NCBI GenBank assembly: GCA_009741485.1
Contig: CM019230.1
Location: 7,074,469-7,138,468, forward strand
Reading direction: 5' to 3'
DNA length: 64,000 nt
Source of the DNA: Malurus cyaneus samueli
Lineage: Eukaryota; Chordata; Aves; Passeriformes; Maluridae
The position numbers were made by a program, and so were the translations under genes. This document shows positions 13,622-26,287 of the stretch, one piece after another. Below the pieces are notes generated by a model. The model did not search any database and was not told where the DNA came from. It was given only the letters and a program-made list of their open reading frames with translations. Position 1 is the first letter of the stretch. Each line of letters opens with the position of its first letter.

Positions 13622-13705
13622 TGAGCAATCCGGTCTGGTGGAAGTGGGCTGGAACAAGATGGGCTTTAAGATCCCTTGCAATCTCAGCCCCGCTGTGATT
13701 CCCTG
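13622..13705 (+). mobile_element. Old CR1 LINE 3'-end fragment
   Basis: The text GAGCAATCCGGTCTGGTGGA, followed by GGAACAAGATGGGCTTTAAG and ATCCCTTGCAATCTCAGCC, follows the known avian CR1 3' untranslated consensus: gagcaacctggtctagtgga, then the ggaactagatgatctttaa block, then the tcccttccaac block. A short internal part is missing and the terminal octamers are decayed, so this is an old truncated copy. Confidence 0.75.
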
Positions 13706-16700
13706 TGGGATTTGGGGCTGATGTGGTTTTGTGTCCTGCTCAGTGACCCATGGGGGTGGGGGCTGCCTCTGGGGTGTCCATGTGCAGCTCCCAGCAAAGG
13801 CAGGATCACTCACACACCACTGCCTCAGTCCTGGGAGGGAATCCTTGGGTGAGGGGATGTTGGGCTGGGCTGTGGGGGGAAAATGAGGCCGGGGTTGTGT
13901 TTCCTTGCCCAGGGCAGCTCAGGGAGTCACCATGCCCTACCTTCCCTTTGGCACATCCCCCGAGGCTTCTAAACTCACCTGTCCCAGCTCTCAACCAACA
14001 GTTAATCACAATTAACCACAATTAACCACAACTCTTTCTCCTCCTGCAGTTCTCCTGCACCCTGCGGCCGGCACCGAGCACAAAACCCTCAGCAAAACAA
14101 CCCATGACAGCAAAAAACCCTCATCCCCCAGCTGCCCTCCCACAGCCTGGGGAGGAGCAGGCTCTGGGTTAAATGTTTAAATTTCCTGGCTGCAGGAAGG
14201 AAATTTAGGAAAAGCTTAAAGCTGAGCCCTGGCTGTGGGCACGGGAGCCCCGCTCCCGGCCATGGGGATCTCACGTGCCCTGCAGCTTTCCCGTGGATAT
14301 AAATCCATTAATAAAAGATCAGTTTGCAGACACAGCTCGCTGTAGATGACAGCATTAGAGGCACATTGGTTTCTCCTGAGCACCAGTCTCGTGCTGGGTT
14401 TATTTGGTCCATTTGTGGCTGGGTTCATTTGGTCCGTTCATTGCTTTCGGCATTCAGAGATTTCTCGTGTCTGGGAGAAGTAGAGGGGTGAGATATATTT
14501 TTGGCTCTATTTAGCCACAAAAATTTGGGTTTAGAATAAAGAGAAATATTCCTGTTTGCTGCCAAAGTGAGGCAGACGATTTCTTGTGCAAGCCTTCATT
14601 TGTTTGAGGACTCAGTGTCCTGTTGTAAAAATAAATGCTCTGGTGGGAAAAGTCTATCAGGGTGTGCTGATCCTTGGGAGTGGTGGCTCACAATCAGCTT
14701 CAACCTAACGTGCAAAAGCACTTCCCAAAGCTTTTGCAGATAGATATCAGACAGAAGGAGATGGGTCTCTGTTTTTTTGGTGAGTGAAGTAATCACAAGC
14801 TGAATCCTTTCTGTGGACATCGCCTCACCAGGGCTGGCATGAATTTGAAGTGCCAAACACACACTGTCTGCACCCAAACCAGGCTCTTTGCTCCTTCTGA
14901 GAGCCAGCACCTCTGACAGCCACAGGAATGAGGGAAGGGGAGAGGCTGATGGTGGGGAAGAAGCCTGGAATGTGGCTCCTGCCCTGGATGTTCCTGGTTG
15001 ACGTCAACACCCTGTCCCCAATCCTGGGGCTGTAGGGTCACCCTCAGAGGTAAAGCCAGATGTGGACATGTCCCAGCAGCTTGGTTCTCCACAGTGAGGA
15101 TTTCACAGATGTCTATAGAATTTTCCTAATAGGTATTTCCCCTTGAATTTTTTTTTTAATTTAAGCTTCTTCAACCTCAACTCACATTAAACCACTTTTT
15201 TCCTTCTTTTTGGCAAAAGAAGTGTTATGATCAGGAGGAATGAAACTGGTTTTACCTGGAGCTGCCTTCATTTTACAGCAGATTAAAAATAAGAGTCAAT
15301 AATGCCAGGAAGGGGGTCAGGGGATGTGCTGTGCTGAAGGCAGCACAGGAGAGACTGGAAGCTGAAAAGACAAAAGCTTACCAGGATTGAGCCTCAAAAG
15401 CAGAATCAGCTCCTCTGATGATATGAATCCCCTGGATTCTCCTGACATGCTGGTATTGCTGTAGAGCAGCTTTTGTGTATTGATTTAAGGGAAAATAAAG
15501 GTTAAGGGCTTAGCTGCAGAGGTGCTGCTCAGTCTGGGTGGGCAGAAAGGAGCGAGGAGGATCTGCAAGGTCAGAAATGGGATGGAGACAAGCCCTAGGA
15601 ACGATTGGGCTGTGAAAGCCCCAAAGATTAGGAGCAGAGCCTGGCTGAGGGGAGCCCACTGGAGCCCTGACCTGCAGAGTTAGCCCAGGGTCAGTCATCC
15701 TGTGCTTAGTGAAAATCCAGATTTCAATCTGGACCTTTCCATCAACAACCCTGACCTTTCCCCCCATCTGGACCAGCACTCCAAAACTCCCAGAAAGGAT
15801 AGCTTGGGGCCAGATGGACATGGTGCCTGCAAATGTCATGGGGCTGCAGCAACGGGGTCACTGCCCTGCCAACCTGGGTGAGCAAACAGCGCTTGCTCAA
15901 TCAGCTGCAGGGCAGAGCTGTAGATTTGGGGGATAAAGGTTTCCTGAGCTGTGGAAAGGCCAGCTCCCCGCCTGGGGACCCTGGGAGGGTGGATTTCGTG
16001 AGAAATGTTCTTTATTTACTCAGGCAGCCGCAGCCAGCAGCTGAGCTCAGGGTGGGTGAGCCTGCCTGTGGCCAGTGGCTGCGCAGGCTTGCTGGCCACG
16101 GCGAGGTGTTTGCTGTTTGCACGGACATTTGGGATGGTCCCACAAGGCCCTCGGTGGGTGGGAGTGGGAATTGGCTTAATTTATTCATTGTGTCCTCTCT
16201 GCTGGCCAAAACCACCCCCGACTTCATGAGAACCACAGGAGGGTGGTGGTGGCAGCGCTCACAGGTCAGGCTCGGTGTCACCAGCGGCTCTGAGGGTCAC
16301 CAGCTGATGGACATGGTCACCCTGTTGGGGTCATGCTGTCATGATCCCACTGAGGAGAGGCCACTGATTTGAGGAGGAAGGAAGGGTTGTGACATCTGTG
16401 CTCTTCTTCTTTCCATCTCTGTCCTCACTAAAACACAGTTTGGGAAAAAGCAAAAAGGGAAATGAAACGTTGAGCGGGTGACCCCGAGTCGGGGGTGGAG
16501 GTGGTGTGGGACCAGCAGTCCCACGCAGCCTGGAGGGGTGGAACTGTGGGGCTGCTGGGCCCAGCTCCCCGGGGTTTATCTGAAATCTGTTTCCATCATT
16601 TCTCCCTGAGAAGGGAAGTGGACCACACAGCAGCAGAAAGTCCTGGAAATGTGTGAGGGAGACAGTTCCCAGCACCCTTCCCTCCGCCATCGCCCCTGTG

Positions 16701-17464
16701 TGCAGTTGGAGGATGCATGGCTCTGTGTCGCTCCAACTCTGTGAGGTAATGCCTCAGAATTAAATCCCTTCCCAATTAAATTCCTAATCACAGCCAGAAC
16801 GTGCACTGTCCCAGCTCTGACCCTCCTGTCTCTGTCAGACTGACCAAGTGGACCAAGGCTGGAGTCACCTCACCTCGACCTGTCTGCTCCATCCCCTCCA
16901 CATCAGACCCTGCTATCTCTTCTTGCTCCCACTTTTGAGGCATCCTAAAGGCTGTGTGTGGCCTATAATTTTTCCTTTTCTCAAAAAAAGAGGGGGAAAA
17001 AAAATCAACCAAAAAAATTGCAGTAGAAGCAAGGAGAGGAAATTGCTGCAAGTTTCTTAACTATCTCATGGAACAAAAATGCTTCATAAGGCTGTTCAGG
17101 GAAAGAGAGGGTCAAATGTCCCTCATTAACACTGATTTACTAAGAGGACTGGGAAGTGGAAGGGGGACACAGTCCAGCTGCCTGTCTGGGTCCTGGTGTG
17201 GGATCCAGGCTGGGATGGTGCGGCTGGACCCCCAGTTTAAGGTTGAGATGATGGGTTTAGCAGCAGGAGGTACAGCGGGGTGGAGGCTGGCAGAGGAGCA
17301 GCACACAGCTCCCTCAGCTCAGTTTGGAAATTTCATGGCTTTCTGAAGAAAAGAGCAGCAGTTGAGCCCATTCAACCCAATTAAAACTCCAGAGGAAGTG
17401 CAGAGAGGCAGGATGTAATTACCCGTGCTGGAATCCCAGTTCGGAACAGGAGGCAGAGCTCTCC

Positions 17465-17525
17465 GGATCAAATTAATCCCTGGTGTAACTCTGCCGAAGT
17501 TACACCAGGGCTATAATTGGCCTGA
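17465..17525. repeat. Palindromic repeat remnant with perfect 13-bp stem
   Basis: CCCTGGTGTAACT (17478-17490) and AGTTACACCAGGG (17498-17510) are perfect reverse complements around a 7-base loop, and the AT-rich flanks are partly complementary as well. The sequence resembles, from memory, a palindromic element common in reptile and bird genomes (CCATTGAAGTCAATGG-type core flanked by GTGTAACT and AGTTACAC). It is probably an ancient non-autonomous DNA transposon remnant. Confidence 0.55.
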
Positions 17526-18098
17526 AACATTTTAACTATCTCATTTAATGTTATTCATGCTCTGCTGGAGATGAGAATGTTTATCCTAAATGAGGGGCTC
17601 TAATGCTCCGTAGCAATAATAGAGTGTGAGGCTTGTGTGCTTTCTCATTTACAAGGATGCTGGGGAGGCCAGATTGCCACAGAAGATGCAGCAAACCTGG
17701 ATTCCCCAAATTTTAGCAGTTTCCATGGCCCCTGTGGTGGTTGGTGTCCCATTGTCCTTTCTTCAGTGGGGTCACCCTTCCCAAGCCCATTCTCCATCTC
17801 TTGGAGGTTTTGGGAGCTTGCAGCCCTGGGGTAGGAGTAGCAGGAGATGCAAAGTGGTACGAGAGGGAATGGAGAGCACGGAGGGAGGCCTTCCAAGATG
17901 AAAGCTTCCATAAATCAGCAGCAGTGAGATTTCCCAGAGACAGACTCGCCTTCCTGTGATGCTGAAGGAGGGGATTTCCATCAGTGGGGGTTGGCTCCGA
18001 GTCACTGCAGGGCAGCAGCCCCCAGGCTCCTGCAGGAGGAGCAGGGTCAGTGCTGCAGGTGGCTCAGCAAGGACAGGAAGCAGCACAGTCCCTGTGGC

Positions 18099-18215
18099 CA
18101 GCTGGACACCCCACAGACAGTGCTTCCAGCTGGACACCCCATGGACACAGCTGGATACCCCACAGACACAGCTGGATACCCCACAGACACAGCTGGACAC
18201 CCCACGGACAGCATT
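18099..18215. repeat. 21-bp minisatellite, unit CAGCTGGATACCCCACAGACA
   Basis: Unit starts are at 18099, 18127, 18148, 18169 and 18190, so most units are 21 bp and the first is longer (28 bp). Because 21 is a multiple of three, every frame through the array stays open and yields repeated peptides such as LDTPQTQ; these are not evidence of a gene. Confidence 0.9.
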
Positions 18216-21200
18216 TCCAGCTGCCAGCCCTGGGTTATCCACCAGGATGATCCCAGGATTGTCTGAGCTCCCAGTCCAGCAGAGCTCTGAGCACATTCCT
18301 GCAGTGAGAGACAGCCAAGTGTCACCCTCCATGAGGAACATCCCCCAGGAGCCGTGTCCTGTGGTGGCAATGCCACCAGTCAGCCCCAGCACCCATTCTG
18401 CCCCTTGGAAAGCACAGCCTGCAGCTTCCATTCCCCCTGGAGCTGGTGCCCCCCTGGCAGTGATGCCACTGAGCCCCAGACTTCTGCTGTGTGCCCTGTG
18501 CCCCCTGAGCCAGCCCTGGCAGGTCCCACTCGCTGTGGGCTCTACACCACCACCCCGGGCATTTGGAGATGGCCACTGTCTGTCTTTAAATCTTCCAGTC
18601 CCCAGGCTGCTTCTAAGCCAGACCCCTGGCCTTTCTCTCTTCTCTCTTGCCAGTGGAAACCACAGGAAAGGCAGATCTGTTTGTTCCAAAGCAATTTTTT
18701 AATGCCCTGTAGCTTAGAGGCTCAAGTATTGCAATTCATTTCTCTGCTCCTCAGAGGATAGCAGATCCTTCTTTTGATACTTCCTCACTCTTTGTAGATG
18801 TTACCCTAGTTTTAATTTTCAGGGCTTCCAGACTGTTTTTCACAGTGCTGAGCTTTCAAGTTGCTTCCTTCAAACTTTCTCCAGCCACGCTTTCTCAGAG
18901 CCTAAATAGCTTTGATTATTCCCAGCTGTTTTTGGTTTGTTAACCCCAGAACAGTATTGTGCAACAGCTTGGAAAGAAGACTGGCAGCAGGGGTCCTGGA
19001 TTCTCTTTCTTGGTTCACCAAATCAACTTCCCAAGCAGAACATCGATGGGATTTAACCTACAGAAGGGATGTCATTAGCAGCAGCAGGGCTGAATGTGGC
19101 TGAAATGCTCTTGCTGATGAAGAAAACCCTCTGAAGGCATGGCTTATTTTCTTCACTGTGCTGAGGTTTCTGAGCAGGATGACACATTGGACAACAAACC
19201 TGCAGGGAAGCCTTGGGTAGGCATTCCTGAGGCTGCCAGGCTGTATTTGATGGAAAATGCTCCCTCAGGCTGTGGCCATCCCTGCCCGCCGCCCACCCGG
19301 CTCTGCTCCACCAGGGCCAAGTTTTCCTTGGCCGGAGAGGGAGCCTGCGTGTGTCCTGACAGGCCAGAGAGTGGGGAGTGAGGAGTTTTACACGACTGGC
19401 TGGGCTCCTGATGAACCTCTGCAGCTCTCCTGACCCCAGCCACCCCGCCGCTCCCAGGGTTCAGCCATTGCCTTGCTAAACGCTCATAAAAAACATCCCC
19501 ATCAATTCCCACCAGAAGGGAGCCAGGGTGTATCAGACCTGGCAGGAGATGCGATTCCTCTCAACCATCCATAAATCTTCCCAAGATCACCCCAACTCCT
19601 GATATCTCATGGTGCCTCCACCCATTCTTTTGGATCCTCGCGCTTCCCTTCCTCAGCTCCAGCAAAGCCCAGGGTTGCTGGGGCGGATGTGAGCACACCC
19701 CGTGGTATCTGCCTCCCAAGTGCAGGGACCACACCTAGGCAGGGCAAGGAGCAGCAGAGAAATGGGAAAATGAGAAGGGAAAAAGCATAAAAGTATCAAG
19801 AGAGAGTATTTTTTTAGCAGAGGGAAAAGCTGAGGGATGAACCACCTTACCCTGGCACATCCCTGTGACAGTAGCGTGGTACCCAGCCTGGCCACCAGCT
19901 GGAAAAGAGACAAAACCTCACATCCAGCCCTTGGACAGACCAACAGGAAGGCCCTCAACAGCCCAACATCCATGCCTCTCAAAAAAACATCTCAAAACGC
20001 CATCCCCAGCTCATCTGGGCACAGTTTGTGCTGAGCAGATGTGCCTCACGCCAGCGTGAGCTGGACCAGGGCTGCACCCAGAGCTGCTCAGCAGAGCGGG
20101 GAGGAAGCAGAGGGAGGAGGATCAGCAAGACAAGCTGTGAGTGAAGAGTGTCAGTGCTTGGAAAGCGCAACCAATTTGCTTTTAGTACAGTTCATGCCTC
20201 TCCAGCAGTGCCTAGAATAACAAATTCCTTCCACCCTCCGAGCCTGAATGCTGGAGGAAGCTGCTGAGAAACTTAATTGATTAGCTGGATGCGTGCACAG
20301 AAAAAAATTGCTCAGCATCAAGGAAATCACTGTCTTGACAGTTAATGCAGACGCTGGTGGAAGATTAGAAAGACCAGCTGCAGCTTTTTATCGCACAACC
20401 CCTTTCTTTTAGTCTGGGAACAAGGCAAGATCTATTTGGATGGGGGGGGGGCATTTTGCAGAGGTGTTGAGGGGCTGGGGCAGTGGGGCTGTGCCCCCAC
20501 ACTGTGCCCACCACCAAACCCACGACCCCATTGCTGCTGGAGGGCAAGGAGATGAGTTTTGGGGTCCTCTCACCCCCACTCTCCAGCCCCAGAGGTTCCC
20601 ATCAATCCTGGCAGCCTCTGAGCAGCAGGAAGAGATGCCCTGAGAGCAATTTCGACATGAGGGTGCAGTGCACAGCACTGAGCCTGCTGGAGAAGCCGAG
20701 TTTCCAGATGCCTCACAGCATCCTCTCCAGCCCTCACACAACATCTCCCCTGTCCCAGCCCCTGCCTGGGCTTTCTTTCAGCATCTCCAGCTCTGCCCTG
20801 CCTGCCTCAAGGTCACCACCTGCGATTCTGTCACCACACAGGATTGCTTTCTCCGTTTGGCAAAAGAAAACAGGAAGCCAAAAGCCCGCAGGGGCTGTGA
20901 ACTTGCCTGTCATGTTCTCTGACAGCACCAAAACCTTTTGCTGCTCGTGTTTTTCCCCAAACTGTCGCCACTTGTCACACCCTTCATTTAAACCTGTGAT
21001 CCTGAAAGCTTTCCTGAGTCCTCTGCAAAAACAAATGGAGAGAGCATGGTTTGTTCTCCACGGGGATCAGACAGCACCTCAAAAGCAACGAGACTGATGG
21101 TGTCAAAGCTTCCCAGAGCAGGAGGAAGCAGAGCCAAGCGTGCATGCCTGTGCTCCAGGGCTGCCAGAGGTGGGAGGAAGCAGCCTGCTAACCCCCAGCT

Positions 21201-23800
21201 TCCTCCTCTCCCTCAAACTACTCAGCTCCTGAGGTATTTGGCTTGGGGAAGGATGAAAGGGGAATGAAAGGGCTCGGCCCTCCTGTTTGCTCTCTGCTGA
21301 GCAGAACAGCACTTCTGTCCCCTGTTTCCCCTGTTGCTGCTATTTGACCTGAGCAGACCAGAGGAATTTCAGTCACGGTGCATTCCCAGCACAGCATCAG
21401 TTTTCTGGAGCAAAACGGGAACAGCTGCCAAGAAACAAATCTCCCCCTGATGCCTGGCACTTCTCATGGGTGGAACAAAACTTCTTGAAAGCCCAGGGGA
21501 AAAACCATCAGATCTCAGCAGCAGCAAAGCCCATCCCACTCCAGCCCGTGCCCTCCAGGGATTTTGCAGCATGAGGGGGATCAGACAGAGATGGATGAAC
21601 ATCGTAATCACATCCATACGGCACCACTTGGAGAGCTTTGAGTGAAAGAGGGGGTGAGGAGAGATCTGATCTTTGGCTGAATGCAGGGCTGGGGGGAGCA
21701 GTGCACTCTGGCTGAACCCCCCAGCACCCAAATCCAACTGTGCCCGGTGTCCTCCTGCCTGCCCTGGCCTGCTGTCACTATTGTCACCGGGCAGGTATGT
21801 GGTGCTGATCCAGAGCATGTCAACTTCACACATGGCTTGCTGTGAAAGAGTTTTTGAGGCTTGTCAGGACTAAGGGAAGTTTGTCCCCGAGTGCTCTGAG
21901 AAAGTCTGATGCTATCAGGGTCAGGCTGGTGAGGAGGAAGCACACAAGGGGCTGCATGGGCTGGGCACAGTTTGCATGGGGATGCTGCTGTGTCTGTGGG
22001 ATTGCTGTGTGTGGGATAGCAGAGCTCCCAGATGCACACAGCCCCTTTCCTCGTGAAGGTCACCATCCTTCCTGGTTATTAACCAGATCTGAAACAGGGC
22101 ATGTGACAACCTCCCTGCCACACTCACCCTTGTCTTCACAGACTGCTGCAGCTTGGCAGGGTTGGGAGCAGAGAGATAGCCAGAAAAAGCCAGAAGAAAA
22201 TCGAGGGAAGCATTTTTGGAGGCCTGGAGCCTGCTGGGACACACAGGCAACCTCAGAGCACATGGCTTCTTGCCCCTTTCAGCTGAAGGAACAGAACTTG
22301 CTCTGTGTTCACTCACATCTCAAATGTGATAGATGGAATAAGGACAGAAATATTGGCAAGCTGGTTCCTTGGAGGGCTTGTGCCAGCTGACACCTGCTTC
22401 TTGCTGATAACAGGGTTCCACCCTCAGTCGTGGTGCAGAAGGCAGCCTTCAGACAACATGAAGGCAATATGTTTTTCTTGTTCACCCCGATTGAGACTGA
22501 GGCTTATCTTGAAATCACTCACTGCAGTCAGCGCTCAGCCTGACAGAAATGGGTCTGATGGAGGTTCAGCTTCACCTTCTCAGTGACCATTTCAGCAGGA
22601 TATGCAGGAGCAGGCTCAGTCAGCAGCACCTCTGGTTCACTCAAGCCAGGGCTGATTCTCTGACCATGAGGATTTTTAGGCACGAAGCATGCAGAGTTCA
22701 CAGCTAGGACAGGTGCAGCTGATGTGCTAAAGCCTAAGGCAGCAGCGCCAGGTTCCCCCCACTTCAGATGCATTAAGGTTTGCTGTGAAGGTAACATGAA
22801 GTTCACATTGCAGCACGCATCACCTCTCTGCTGGCTGAGATTCCCGGGAGATTGCTTCGGAGTGGCTGGAGCTACCGACCGCAGGCGAGTCATGACAGCG
22901 CCCGAGCGTGTGAGCTGGAAAAGACAGAGAAGCCTAATCCTTAAAAAACCAAGAATTCCTTTGTGATCCAGCCTTTCAGGCCAGGTTTACACAGCAAACC
23001 AGCTCCAGCAAGCCCAGGCTTCAACTTCTCCTTCTGTTTCTTGGCGAGCCCAGGCCGCTCTGCTACAACAACACAAGCAAAGTCCACTGTCACAAACACC
23101 ATCTGCTGAAGAGGAGGGAGGTTTCACACTGTGTCAGTCGCTTTTATCTCCGTGTAGGCTCTGCACAGGAGCTGGCTGAAGTTAGAAAAGCAAAGGAGAC
23201 CCCAGCAACAGCTTTTCCTGGTGCTGTCTGTGGGCAGTTACCGATTTGGGCAGAAGAGGACTCCAGGGAGGCAGGACAGCACACGAGCAGCTGGTCCATC
23301 ACATCACTCTCCAGGCTTTGGTTGAAAATAGCATCATTTAGAGTTTTCCCCCGCTAAACTCCATGAAGTCCCAGGCAACAGGAGCAGCCCTGCTCAAGAG
23401 ATAAGCCAGCCCAGCTGAGCTCAGCCTGTTTTGGATCAGGTCACTCCAGAAAGAAGAAGGGGAAAGAGCCAGGCTGGGACTGGCCTTGTGAGGAACCACC
23501 ATTTACATCTTTCCCCCATATCAACAGAGCCACACACACCTCAACAGCAGCAGAGTCAGCTTCTTGAGGTATTTGATCATCTCTGGAAGCAGCATCTTCA
23601 GATCACAGCCCAGGACCATCATCAGACTGAACATCTGAGGCAGAACGTGATTCTAGAGGCTGTAGGGCAAAAGCAGTGGATCAGAGCACATTTCTATAGC
23701 AATCCACACTGCAAACACCGGACAAAGCAACCAGAGAAGAGAGCAGACACTCAGCCCTGGCTGCTGAGGTGACCTACATCCCACAGCTCGGCGTGGGGCT

Positions 23801-23938
23801 GAGCAGGATTGGGCCAGAAGGACACCAGGGAAACACAAGACTGAGCAGGATTGGGCCAGAAGGACACCAGGGCAAACACAAGACTGAGCAGGATTGGGCC
23901 AGAAGGACACCAGGGCAAACACAAGACTGAGCAGGAGC
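23801..23938. repeat. 43-bp minisatellite, three copies
   Basis: Near-identical units start at 23801, 23843 and 23886, each beginning GAGCAGGATTGGGCCAGAAG. A fourth, partial unit starts at 23929. The first copy lacks one C. The near identity points to recent expansion. Confidence 0.92.
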
Positions 23939-25209
23939 TCCTTCCCTGGTTGGACAGGAGCAGAGCAGGTGGGGCTGGGCAGGAACACCCCTGGTAGGGG
24001 GCTGGGCACAAGTTGAGACTTTGTCAGGTTGGTGGGGAGTATAGTCCTCCTCAGCTCCCCAGGGACCTGATTCCCATGCCTTCCTCATGGATGAACCCTC
24101 TTTTTCCCAGTCCTAAACCTTCCTCATGCTGAGCAGGATGCTCTCCTTCCCCTGGAAGCCCACACAGACGATAGTCCTGCCCCAGGAATGGTGCTCCAGG
24201 GTTTGGGATCTGGCACCCAGGGCATCAGAGCCTCCAGCAGCTCGCGATGCCCAGTGCTTCAGATCAATTCCCTCTCAGCCTGGAGCCAAAGCAGGATGCA
24301 GCTCCAGCTCCTCAACAGCAAAAAGCTGAGTTGGTCATGGTGAAATCATGGTGCCAGCTGTGTTTTTCAATGTGAATTACATGGGGTTTCTGCTGTGGTA
24401 ATGCAGCAGGTGCTGGCAGCGCTGCTGAGAATGATGAGGAAGGAAGGGCAACGTGCTGGGAACAGGGAGAGGTGCTCAGGAAAGAGAGGGGCTCCTGATT
24501 CCTGCCCTGCTCACACGGGGGAAAGATACCCCAGCAGTCAGCCAGCACACAGCACCTTGTTCCTTTGGGCTCCTGGCTCCTGCTGAGCTTTGACCACCAT
24601 AAATCTTGGGTCTGGGAAAGAGAAACATCACTGGGAGCGAGCACTCACAGCCACTGACCTCCAGCAAAGGTGTCCTGGCCATGAACTGGACCCTGTGGCA
24701 TGAGGCACTGACCAAACACTGACCAAACACTGACATCAGAGGTGGTGCCCATGCCAAACTGCAGCCTCTTGGAAGATGTTTGGGAAGTGATGATGAATTT
24801 GGAGCCTCCCAAAGTGGGCTAGCAGCCGCATCCTCTGGGTGAATAAAACCCTGCCAAAAATTAAGATCTGTTTCTGCAAAGCTGAAACAGCAAACTTGTT
24901 TGTCTTTCCTCCTTCCCCTCACAACCACGTTGTTTTAAACATTTACAGAGACCTTTATACTGTTTAAATAATGATTGGGGTGGAGGGGGGTTGTTTCCAG
25001 AGGTTTTTGTTGTTTTTTTTGCCAGCTGCTCCAAGTCAGCAGCGCTTCACATGCAAAACCACGTGCTGAGGTTTGTGACAGCACCACCCACGCCAACCTG
25101 GCTCCCCTTGCCTCACCTTTCCTGCCCCATGTCTGCCCCAAACCTCAGTCCTTCCAGGAGAAGGGGTTACCCCAAGAAGTTCCTCCCTCTGCAGCGTGTT
25201 GGGTTTGTT

Positions 25210-25450
25210 GGATAAAGGGTGCGTGTAGGGTTTTCTGGATAAAGGGATGCAAGTCTGGTTTGTTGGATAAAGGGGTGCAAGTCGGGTTTGCTGGATAAAG
25301 GGGTGCAAGTCTGGTTTGTTGGATAAAGGGGTGCAAGTCGGGTTTGCTGGATAAAGGGGTGCGTGTAGGGTTTGCTGGATAAAGGGGTGCGTGCATGGAT
25401 AAAGGGGTGTGTGTCTGGTTTTGTTGGATAAAGGGGTGCATGTCCAGCTC
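25210..25450. repeat. 28-bp minisatellite, nine copies
   Basis: Units beginning GGATAAAGGGGTGCAAGTC start at 25210, 25237, 25265, 25293, 25321, 25349, 25377, 25397 and 25426. Most are 28 bp; one is cut to 20 and one is 29. On the minus strand a 28-bp period gives shifting peptides containing HPFIQQT and APLYP, so the long frame across it is spurious. Confidence 0.93.
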
Positions 25451-25550
25451 TCCACACACCCCACAAGCCCCCGGCAGCACTGTCCGAGCCGCAGGGCTCA
25501 CACTCCGCCGGTGCCAGGCAGCCACAGTGGGGCTCTCTCCGGCTGACCTT

Positions 25551-25599
25551 GAGAGGAGAGGAGAGGAGAGGAGAGGAGGAGGAGGAGGAGGAGGAGGAT
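25551..25599. repeat. Purine-only (GAGAG)n/(GGA)n tract
   Basis: About 48 bases made only of G and A: GAGAG/GAGGA units followed by GGA triplets. It lies 100 bp past the 28-bp minisatellite. Confidence 0.9.
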
Positions 25600-25857
25600 G
25601 GCAGCGCTGCCATCGCCGAGCACCAGCGGCACGGAGCATCAGCCATCTCCCGCCGTGCGTGTTCTCCCGCCCACCTCCTCCAGCAGAGAGGAGATGACAG
25701 CTGAGGGAAGCGGGGAGAGCACTCGAGATGTGCAGGGGGAGAGAGGGATGAACACAGAGCGACCTTGATGCGGCAGCACCGCGGCAGAGCAGGAATAAAG
25801 GCACGGGAGCCTCTCCCCCGAGCAAGGAGTGAGAGGGAGGTGTCTTTACAAACAAAC

Positions 25858-26287
25858 TGTGGGGTCTGCTGGGAGATGAGGGCAGATCCTGACAGGTGAG
25901 AGGAGCAGTGGGAGGAACCATAAATTCCCCAGGAATTCCATCCATTGACACAGACTGGTACTGACCCAAGGCAATGCTAAACCCCTGCACTGAGAGAAAA
26001 ACAACAGAGACACAAAGAAAAAGGGAATGAGGGGATGCACATGAGATGCGGTCTGTATTAGGGGATTTGGGGCAGTCTGTACCTCTCAAGTACCTCAGCC
26101 AATGGAGAAAGACAGAGGGAAATGTGGCTGGGAAATTGGGATAAAAAGGAGGCTGCACCCTCCAACAATTGGAGAGACCCCATGGAAAAGCCCCATGGCC
26201 TCTCCCTTTATTGAATAAAGTTACAGGACTCCTCTGTCTCCTTTTTGGACATAAACCTCTGGTGCTCATGGATGAATTTTCCTGACA
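25858..26287 (+). mobile_element. Candidate solo LTR of an avian endogenous retrovirus
   Basis: The stretch begins TGTGGGG and has the order of signals expected of an LTR: CCAAT at 26099-26103, a TATA-like ATAAAAAGG at 26141-26149, AATAAA at 26214-26219, then a T/C-rich U5-like part ending near TGACA at 26287. There is no gag, pol or env frame next to it, so it would be a solo LTR. The exact ends are uncertain and I could not find a convincing target-site duplication. Confidence 0.5.

Noticed and set aside
17772..18702. Overlapping 305-codon (minus) and 248-codon (plus) frames
   Set aside because: Both depend on the in-frame 21-bp repeat, and neither has a recognisable domain.
23801..25450. 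CRISPR-like spaced repeats
   Set aside because: The units are contiguous tandem repeats without unique spacers, in a vertebrate genome.
25145..26269. 374-codon minus-strand frame
   Set aside because: It crosses the 28-bp minisatellite, the purine tract and the LTR candidate. Its peptides are repeats read in shifting frame, with no domain.
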